NCBI GenBank assembly: GCA_934045905.1
Contig: OW203762.1
Span: 23,778,345 to 23,842,344 of the forward strand
Direction of reading: 5' to 3'
DNA from: Leuctra nigra
Taxonomy: Eukaryota > Arthropoda > Insecta > Plecoptera > Leuctridae
DNA: 64,000 bases
Shown here in pieces: positions 55,001-64,000 of the stretch (position 1 is the stretch's first letter; each line of letters opens with the position of its first letter). A model generated the notes under the pieces. That model saw only the letters and a list, made by a program, of their open reading frames with translations. It was not told where the DNA came from and searched no databases. The position numbers and the translations under genes were made by a program.

Positions 55001-57029
55001 AACTCCCGGAAACTTCCCACTAACGCGTGCCATAAACCGTGCATAATCGACGCCCGTGCGTGACACGACGCCGCGACGCCAAGCGTCGGAATGCGTCCAT
55101 ACAGGAAGCGCAACGCTCCGCTACAGTCCACTCTTAAGCCATGAATATTTCATCAAATCTACTAGAGAACAGCCATGATTTCTAAAACGAGTGTGGTATC
55201 AGGTGTTGGCCACGGTAATGCAAAATACTAAACGCGAAGAAAGCGGCGCCACTTCGACCCAGTTGACGCATGCGTAACAGGCACCTAGAAGCGTGCCTGT
55301 GTAATGATGATCAAGCCACTTAGCAACCAGCGCCTAATTCAATTAATACTCCTGCAAAGTGTTGCTGTGTATGGAAAATGTTTTAAGCCCTTTGTTTTGA
55401 AGCTTCTAAGTTTTAACGGAATTGTTATGTAAAGATGAGTCAAAATATAAGCATCTCATTTAGGGAATAATTAAAGTTCGTGCGGCTTGAATTTAAGTGG
55501 AGCTTAAAATTTCCACAAAATACTCATCGTGAAATATAATAACGAAACTCGATGTGCATATTTTCAGGTCTAAAATCAATATTTAGAACGATTTAACTTT
55601 TACCGTTACATTTTAATGCTTCCCAATCTCCTCATTAAAAAAGGTTTTAACAGAAAAACTTGCCATGTTTGGTTCTAATAAACATTGTGTGAAACACCTC
55701 AAATAAGAGTTCGAATATGTTAATAGCATCCTATCTGAAAGAACAGGAGCAGTTATAGATAAATAATCCTGAAGTAATCATCACGACTGTTATTTTGGAG
55801 TAACGAACTCCTAAAACTGACATACCTACCTCTTGAATTAAATTTCATTCTTTTCTCTACTATTTAAAAAGGCAGGTAAACGTATAGGTACTATAAAATG
55901 AAAAAGAAAATGATAACGACAAAAAGCTTGTACACCGTAAATGGAAGGAATTCAAAACTCCATACGTAGTTTGAAATGCAGGTGGGCTTTATAGTCGTTA
56001 ATTGTAAGTAGTAACACTGGTTGACTATACACATATAGTAGTGTTTATAGGAGATCTTGTTAGTACTTATGTTGTGTACAATCTTGGAGCAGAGATACAG
56101 AACAATTGAAATGCAGTCCACATTTGGTCGTCAAACGATTTCTTCATCTATAAAAGCAAGAATGAAGTTTTACAACAGATGTACAATGGCATAGTGGATG
56201 GGGAATGGACCAATAAGAAGATATGAGTCATTTATACTAATCTAATCTGAATATATTGTGATGGAATAAATTTGTTTGGTTTTTAAACAATGTGGGTTTG
56301 AAATAATAGGAAATCAAACCATTTAAAACCTCTCAGTGACATATTCTGTAGGTATAAATTCCTTTATAAAGTAAATTATAGTTTTGATTATTTAAGACCG
56401 CTAGATTAAAGTACCTTCAAGGAACAACTTTTTTATACTCTTTATTAAGTATTTTCGTTGGATTATTTACATATTATTATTTATTTCACATTCTTCTTTT
56501 GCATTCCTCTAAAAGGCACCATGCATGGAGCGCCTAAGCCCTAGCGGCTCAACAAGGAATTCCAAAGCCTTCCTGATGAGGATCCGACAAATATTCCACC
56601 GCCTTCTGGAATTTAGTCACTTTCTTGAGGCCCCAAGGAGTCCCAAATTCACGTAATAGTAGACACAAAGGTAAACGCTATGTGTGTTTATAATAATCAT
56701 AAGAAAACTCTTCCTTGAATATTGCAAAGTGATCGAAATTAACTTGATTTTTATATTTTTACTGGTAGCAGGTATGGCTGAAATCTCATTGTTTTTCGCA
56801 TTACCTACATGTCAAACGAATAACGGATCAGACCAATTTTTTCAACAAACAATAAAATTGATCTAAAAATGAAATTTATTATCAAAAATAAAAAAATATC
56901 ATAAAATCAAAAATCATTGAAATTGACGTAATTTATTTATTGACTTTACTGATGTGATGGATATTCTAAAAGAAAAGCTGTGGTGAAGCTCTTCCATGCA
57001 TTTAGAAGGCTCGCCTAACAATACTTCAT
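52001..57029. other. 5 kb without a supported gene; small repeats
   Basis: A GC-rich array of GGTGGAGGTGCCGGGTCGT copies lies at 52871-52940. A 72-bp tandem duplication starts at 53206 and 53278 (CTACATAAAAAG...). A G10 run lies at 53869. A CpG-richer patch at 55010-55330 could be a promoter. At 56530-56660 (-) a short frame reads EFGTPWGLKKVTKFQKAVEY and ends at TGA; it looks coding-like but is isolated. Confidence 0.45.
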
Positions 57030-58320
57030 GTTTTTGAGCGAGCGAAGCGAGCGTCTCCTTTTGGCTCTTTTGGCACGGACCTCTGTTTTTTTTTTTTTTT
57101 TTTTCTGTTACTGACGATATACAGGTTAGAGTTTTTCTTCGATCGAGCTGAAATTTTGCACACATGTACGTAACATTTCTGATTGTTGCAGACCCTAATT
57201 TTTTTGAAATCCATTGATTGGTTCAAATTTAAAAAAAAATTAACTTTCGATTGGTTGTTTTGATCAAATTGAAATTTTGACAAGTCATTACCCCCAACAT
57301 TGTACCCAATCAAACAAAGTTTCAGCCAAATCCTCCCATTGGTTAAAATTTAAAACCATCTTTCCTGTGTTTTTAGAAATTTAAACTATAACCGATTGAA
57401 CGATCAACTTATAACTTCGCATGATGGTTGGGACCAACATTATCTGCATTTTTGACAATTTTCATACTAATCTGTGTTTAAATCCAAACGTTATTGACAT
57501 TTTACGGACTATTTGCGTGTTGGCTGTCAAATTCACGGCGACTTCGACTCTTCAGTTCAAGGCAAGGTAGTTAGAGCAGAAACTTTCAAACGCAAATGAA
57601 ACTGATAATGACCGTTCAACAGTCGATCTGATATTGTGTAGACACACTTATATCATATGAGTGGTCTCAGGTATATTTTTTGAAGGAGATCCTGTGATTT
57701 TTGAAAATTAACACGGAACAGTTCAATCATAAAGGTTCAATCGATCAACTTAAAGCTTTGCATGGTTATTTGGACCAATATTTTAGGAATGTTAAATGAG
57801 ATTTCTATACAAATCTGTGGCGAAATTTTAGAATTATTGGATTTTAATGACATTTTCGATAGACAGAATTTCGGTTCGAGGTGTTGCGCGTATCCGTGCT
57901 CGCTCATCAACGCGTTACTCAGATTCATTGGTTAAAATTTAAATAATGAAAAATGAAAACGGTCTTCGATAATTCTGATCAAACTCATATTTTGCATGAT
58001 CATTAAGACATATTGTCTCTTATTTTACAAAATTTCATCCCAATCAGTTAAGAACGTATGAAGTTATTTACATTTTTAATATCTGTCAGTAATGAAGTAT
58101 CGAAATGAATGTTTTCCAGTGCCAATTGAAAATTGATTCTGATTTGCTTTATGAACCAGGTGCTTCGATGCTATTTTAAAGTTTCGATGAAAAGCATACA
58201 CTTTTAAGTTGATATCATAATCAATTCAATATGGATGTATATGTTTTCTGTGCGTTGTGTACGCATTTCCGGTTCGAGAATTTGCACGTACCCGTGCTTG
58301 CTCAACAACGCGTTACACTG
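57030..58320. repeat. Degenerate repeat block with GATCAA..TGAAATTTTGCA modules
   Basis: Several imperfect copies of a module with GATC(A/G)A(A/G)CT.AAATTTTGCA followed by an ATTGGTTAAAATTTAAA word (near 57133, 57260, 57735, 57978) occur here. Two copies of GGTTCGAG...GCACGTACCCGTGC and CAACAACGCGTTAC (57873-57915 and 58270-58313) lie about 400 bp apart. It begins with GAGCGAGCGAAGCGAGCG (57038) and a T20 tract. The type is unknown. Confidence 0.55.
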
Positions 58321-61300
58321 AGCGTTTTCCTAGTCTTATAGTTTACTAAAAATCAATATAAAAAATTGCATACGATTGATACCTGGAAAGCCTATTGTAA
58401 TCAAACATAATCCATATTCTTACTAACTGATGTTGATTTCAATTCTATCACCACAGTAGTTTCGAATGATTGACAGTTATAAATAGAAGACACGGAAACA
58501 GGTGTGAAATTCCCAAAAAGTCATTTTAATTGAGACTCTCTCCAAAACAAATAAATAAGGTGCACAATTACAAACGGTATTTGATTGCAAGTATATTTAT
58601 CTTAAAACAAATATGAAATTCTGTTTTAGTGCTTGTTTATTATTCGGTCTAGGATAACCTCCTATAATCGGCATTTGAAAGCTGAACAAATAAACTAGTG
58701 CCTGTTCAGTGACGAGTGCTAGGTGGTATTAAAGCGCATTGACACTCTCTCGTCTGCGCCAGATGCTGGGTACAGCAATGCAGAACGATCTTGCGAGTCG
58801 CATCTCGTACTCTACAACCACAAGTTTTTGCCATTTGTATTGTATTTGAGGTTTTGCTACGGCCCAAACCATTCACTAACCAGCCTGTTACTTGAATACG
58901 TTATATTTATAATGTCACCTTTTTATCCCTTCTCCCAATTCGTAAATTTTTTTTTACAAAATTCAACCCCCATACATGTAAATTATTTCACAAAATCTTA
59001 CATCCCACATAATGATAGTATGATTTTTTAAAGATATATTTAAGACAATTTGTAGTTTGTATTAAAATTTACGAAGAAAATTGAAGACAAATATTCTTAA
59101 TTACAACGAATTGCCTTTATGTATGTATCGATGATGATCAAGAAAGGTCATGAAGGGAAGGTGGGAAGGAGGCGGTCATGACCTGAATGTCAAGTCTAAG
59201 CGTTACTGCCTGAACCAACTTGCACCTCAGTTCACATTGTACTAACATTATCAGCATCGTTTGTTGTATCAAAAGGTCTTAACTTCTCTAGGATGTTTAC
59301 TCATACTCGGTTCACCACTGCTTACCATCTTTATATCTTTCATAGCTTGATTCCTGATGGTAATTAAAGTTAGAACTTCTCTAAAGTGTTACCCCCTGAG
59401 GAAACTCTTTTCATTGACTGACAAGTTAAGATGCCATGATGAACTAGACATGAAGCCAGCGTGACTCCAAACTAAAATCTCTCGGTTTACCTTGGTTTAA
59501 TGTGACATTACATTATACTGCCATGGTATTATCCTTGCCTATTGATTTATTCATTATTTGATTAGTGTTAACAGGCTTAAACACTAAGTCCACTGCTGGC
59601 CTAACTTGTATCATAATTCACAGATTTGTCTTTCGTTTATGTTGGTCAACTTAGTTCTTATACAACTTTTGACTACGTTGGGTAAGGGTTTGAAATATCT
59701 GTAGATACAATAAATAAACTTTAGTGTCCAATTCGAAATGACCAATTCAATGTCAAATGAAAATCGCTGTTGAAATATTATATAATCAAAACTATATTGT
59801 TATTTTGAAAGGAATTTTATACATCAAAAGTATAGAAAAGAAATAAACTTTTGGATGTGAATAATAAGTTTGTCTATTTATAAAGCTCGTTTTATAAAGC
59901 TCAACGAATTTTCGTTTTGCAAGTTTTTTTAATGCTATGACTCGTACTCGATGTCAATATAAATTAATACATTGAGTTTTGTGAGTGAGGGGGGTGGGGC
60001 ATGAGAGGTTGATTTCAGATATTCAGAATATTTTGTAAGTGTAAAGTATGAGTATTATGTTGTCATTTTTTTTAAATAAGGAAAGAGTGTATTATATTAG
60101 GCTAGAACTTCAACTGTACAATCTGTGAACCATAATTCATTCCAATAACATATTTAAGACATTATCATGTGTGATAACGTATAAAAAAAATAAAAACTGG
60201 TAAGTTAATGAGTCCAAACTGTAGACCTGTGGTCGTTATCCCAGGAATGCGGGGTCTAAAGAAGTATAATTAATAGTACCATGCAATACCTACTTACTGC
60301 AGTGTCCATCTCATGTCAGTTTGCTCCTGTTTTACAGCCACTACATTTCATCCAGCCACAGGAATTCAAGATTTACCCCCAATAAAAATATTTTATTATC
60401 TCTTCTGTTATTTTTTTGTACCAAGAGTTTTCTGCAATTTGATGGTAAAGATTAATTTAAGACTGCAATTTCAGGATGTAATAAAACCAGCACAGTTAAC
60501 TCAAACAAAAACTAAATATTGTCGTCATAAAGGTAATTGAGTACGTCGTGCAAAAGAGTGGTATTTATGTTGTTTGTAAAATAGAAAAATAAATTCTGTG
60601 ACGATTAGTCGACGAGTTGTTTCAAGGTGGACAAGTGGATTTTTGTGAGGTCAGAGCTCTTCAAACAAAATTTGTTACGATTTAGTTTTTTTTTGTAAAA
60701 AAAAAACTACTGTGCTTCTGAAATGGTATTTAAATCTGGTGTAGATACCTGTATTATTAATTTCGAATTGTTGGCATTTGCTGTCATGAAAGTTTGATGA
60801 ACTAACTGTCTATTTAAAATAGAAAAAGGTTGTTACATATTAGGATTTATGTGATCGATCTCTTGCCAACTCTTTCCTGAACTCGTTACAAAACGAAATG
60901 ACAGTTGAGAGCAAATAAATTCTAATTGTAACATTCGCTTCTCATGCTCAATAAAGAAAATACATTTAGATAAACCTATCACAACATATGAGGTTTGACC
61001 TTCTTGGCAACTTTATTTTTAAAACATATACACGGAGATGAATGCCAAAAAATCGAATTGGAACGCTCGCTTTGCTCTACAATAAGTAAGCAAAAGAGCT
61101 TTGAACTTATTTAGTATTCTGCAAATGCTTCTTGGCAAACTTCCGCATTTTCCTCTTCTCTTTTCTATTATCTCTTTATCTTATTTTTGTAGCTCTGAAG
61201 AAAATCCCGCTTTTCCGCAGTCCATTTCCACGATAAAAAAGGAAATCCGAAGTAGAATTATTCGCGCCAGTTGAGGAGTCGTGAAGTCGTATTAGTTTCT

Positions 61301-62403
61301 GGCGAGTAAACACTTTGAAAAGTAGAATATTTCGTCTGGAAGTAATTATTTAAAACATTCTTTCGCCGTGTCATCACTTAACCTCGATCTTTCGGAAAAA
61401 AAATAGAAACTTTACAAGAAACGAAATCCATGCAAAATGCACATCAATTTAAGAAACCACCGCAATAGTGCGGATATTCTAATTTCACAATTTGGCAACC
61501 GTGTAATGTGCGGGTAATTCAAACGAAATCGAAGGATCTAGGTCGAAATAATGTGTTTGATGTGATTTTATCGCACATTTTAGTGTTAAATGTACTGCGT
61601 TTTCAGTGTCATAGAAAGGAAAATGTAAATTTTTAATGCGGTTGAACGCATCATGAGCGAGCAGTCGTTAGACAGATGATATCAACCGACGTCACTCGTG
61701 CGGTCATAGCGTTCGAAACTAATTTCATATTTTATTTCACATTTTATAAATATCGGGTAATCTTCATTTTATTTCAACTATTATCTCGTCGACCATATTA
61801 CAGTTCATTGGATATCATTTACAGGCTTTCTACTTTTAATTACACCCGTAATTTATTTATTTTTCCATAAAGAAAAGCTGAAATAGCAAATTTTCAATCA
61901 AAAGCTTACAAAAATGCTATATACACTTTTAGTATTTTAAAATTAACTAATTCCATAAAATACTATTTATTAATTTCATAATGTACTTAGACTTATAGCA
62001 TATTAGAAAAAAAATCCTTCATGAAATACTAGAATGTAAAAATTCAAGTACCACAGAATAATTTAGTAAAATATGAATATTAGATATAAAATCTTTATAA
62101 ACCAATTGTTTTCATCCGATAAAACCATCCACTTTAATTATTGCGACCTTCTCAAGTTCAGTAGAAAGGATATCAGAGAGTTATGCAGATTCTGTGTTCA
62201 GCGTACTGTAAATTAACATATATTTAGATCTAGCACTACATTGCCATCCCATAGAGACATCGCAGTTCGCTATACACTGGAACTAGAAGCTCAACTCTTA
62301 GCATTCAACGTCTCAAAACGATTGTCGGTTTAGATTAATATCAATTCAATGAATGCAAATTTATAATAGTTTCACATTCCATTATACTCTCGTATCTATG
62401 AAA
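58321..62403. other. 4 kb without a supported gene
   Basis: AT-rich. A SINE-like word (GGGAAGGAGGCGGTCATGAC, minus orientation) lies near 59163. No exon or element could be supported. Confidence 0.45.
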
Positions 62404-63210
62404 CAGTGGCGTGCAGACATAGGTCTTTATCGTGGGGTGTCAACCCCTAGATGGGGTATTATTAAGATCAACATCCCTTTTTACACATTATTTACCCTTC
62501 TTTTCACAAACTTCTACTTTTTTACTAAGATAGGTAGTTAGTTACAGATATTTTAATTTTAGTACACTACCTTTACGATAGTTATGAACTTTCACACATT
62601 TCACGAGTTAGACTTTTTAGTTTGTGGTACATTTTAGTTCTTTTCTATTGTGATATTGTATTATTTTGATACAAAGCTTTTCAATTCTGTTTTATTACAT
62701 CACCCCTAAGATATTATATTCTATGCCTTTTATTTAACACACATTTACAAGTTAGATCTATAAGTTGTATGGTAACTCACTTTGTTTTTGCCAATACTAA
62801 GATATTATATATTTTCAGATGTTACTTTCTACAGTTGGAATTACATAAACAAAGACATAAAAACGTCATCACAATCACAGTAATTAGGAGAGAAGTAATT
62901 ACCCTAAGATTACGAGTAGTTACAATCAGTTTTACAATAATGATGAGTTCACACCTTCTTCGTTTACACACTATTTACTTACTCATTACTTGTTTCTCAT
63001 ATTATACGCTCAAGCAAATGGTATAAATTACAAATATAAATCTATTTATAACTCCGAATATTACATTTTATAAATAAATCACTTCATAAAATGTAAACAT
63101 TATGCTGCCAAAATTTTCATACAGTATTAATTATTAGTAGTCGAAACGACGTTATTGATGAGTTATTTATTATTATGCCCGGTAGCACGAAAATGCCCAG
63201 TACGCCACTG
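62404..63210. mobile_element. Possible hAT-like element with CAGTGGCGT termini
   Basis: CAGTGGCGTGC at 62404 is matched by an inverted GTACGCCACTG ending at 63210. CAGTGGCGT is a common hAT end in animals. No 8-bp target duplication survives and no transposase is present. The interior is AT-rich with repeated TTTACAC/CACTATTTAC words. Confidence 0.45.
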
Positions 63211-64000
63211 GAAGACTTCGCCAACCTAACCATTTCTGTCATCCTATAGATGCTACACTATGCTATCAGTGTATTATCCTAAAAGCCTAGTGGAATGTAT
63301 AATAACGTTTGGAATTCGATGCATTAATAATTAATGTTCAAAGTTATTCATATGGTAGCTTCTATCTTGGGTTTGGACTGCTGTCATATTAGGTAGTCAG
63401 GCCTGAGGTGAGTGGACAGGGACTGTCACATAGCGGCCCAATACCCAAATATCAGTTTAATTGACAACGAGATATTTAAATCCGATTGATGTTTAAGCAG
63501 GAGTCGGGAATTATAAAATAATTAGATACATTTGTCAAATCAATTTAACCAATTAGAATCTTGGTATGACAGGGCGTTTATAAGACGATTCACAGTGACA
63601 CAAATCGACATTTTGACACAAATTTGGTCCTTTTTTTTATTTGCCAGATCCGATTTTAGCTAATTAGAATTCCGTATTATCAAAATAATTGGAATATAAC
63701 TTTCCGAAATTTAAATAAAAACGATTTGACACGATTTTAAAACATACAAATTTGAACAATTATGGCGTAATTATTTGCATACCTTGGTCCAAAAAACGGT
63801 TATATTTAAACTAATTTAATTATTTTTATTAAAAAAAACAATAAGAAACGTGCAGCTTCTGGGTTATTTAGCACAGAAAGGTGTAAAATGATTTGTTAAA
63901 CAACTCCCAAACAACCACTTCATTCATGTCTCTTAGTTGTATAATATTTCAGCCAATATTATATTGGTTTCGTTACATAAATCATTGGTGTCATTTCTAA
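63211..64000. other. Window end: nothing recognised
   Basis: AT-rich sequence without a supported feature. Confidence 0.5.

Noticed and set aside
54811..55131. 106-residue minus-strand frame in a CpG-richer patch
   Set aside because: No recognised domain and no splice borders in phase with the PDZ gene. It is more plausible as a promoter-like or repeat sequence.

Overview
This is a 64 kb piece of a eukaryotic nuclear chromosome, almost certainly from an arthropod and most likely an insect. It is AT-rich outside exons. It has GC-rich, strongly G/C-ending exons with GT..AG introns, a very high density of DNA transposons and non-LTR retrotransposon fragments, and metazoan-type tRNA genes. No bacterial, organellar or viral genes were seen. 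All exon calls come from reading splice sites and reading phases by eye.

Region 1 (1-16.1 kb, + strand): the 3' part of one gene. Twelve exons join without a phase conflict into 922 residues plus a stop; the 5' end lies outside the window. The product is predicted to be a single-pass type I membrane protein. Its ectodomain is a string of protease-inhibitor modules in this order: WAP, thyroglobulin type-1 (Tg-1), antistasin-like, WAP, Tg-1, antistasin-like plus lustrin-type cysteine-rich, Kunitz, Tg-1, acidic linker, Tg-1. An unrecognised alpha/beta-looking juxtamembrane domain, a transmembrane helix and an 85-residue tail follow. Most module-bearing exons are class 1-1, the classic exon-shuffling signature. 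The introns hold hAT, Tigger/pogo, foldback and MITE elements and two 5'-truncated LINEs.

Region 2 (16.1-18.5 kb): the gap between two convergent genes. It holds a divergent tRNA pair, tRNA-Ile(AAT) on - and initiator tRNA-Met(CAT) on +.

Region 3 (18.5-33.6 kb, - strand): five exons that join in phase into 704 residues plus a stop. The product is a long, low-complexity, serine- and proline-rich cytoplasmic protein with one PDZ domain at its C terminus, of the IL-16/PDZD2-like type. Introns are long (up to about 7 kb).

Region 4 (33.6-64 kb): no gene could be assembled. It is either 5' introns/UTR of the PDZ gene or intergenic DNA. It carries MITEs, SINE pieces, minisatellites, a 110-bp tandem repeat, a degenerate repeat block at 57-58 kb, a hAT-like element, and one exon-like GC island at 48.6 kb whose strand cannot be settled by eye.

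The two protein-coding genes show no evident functional link. I found no previously undescribed multi-gene system. The most original items are the multi-inhibitor membrane protein with its unrecognised juxtamembrane domain, and several unusual foldback elements.
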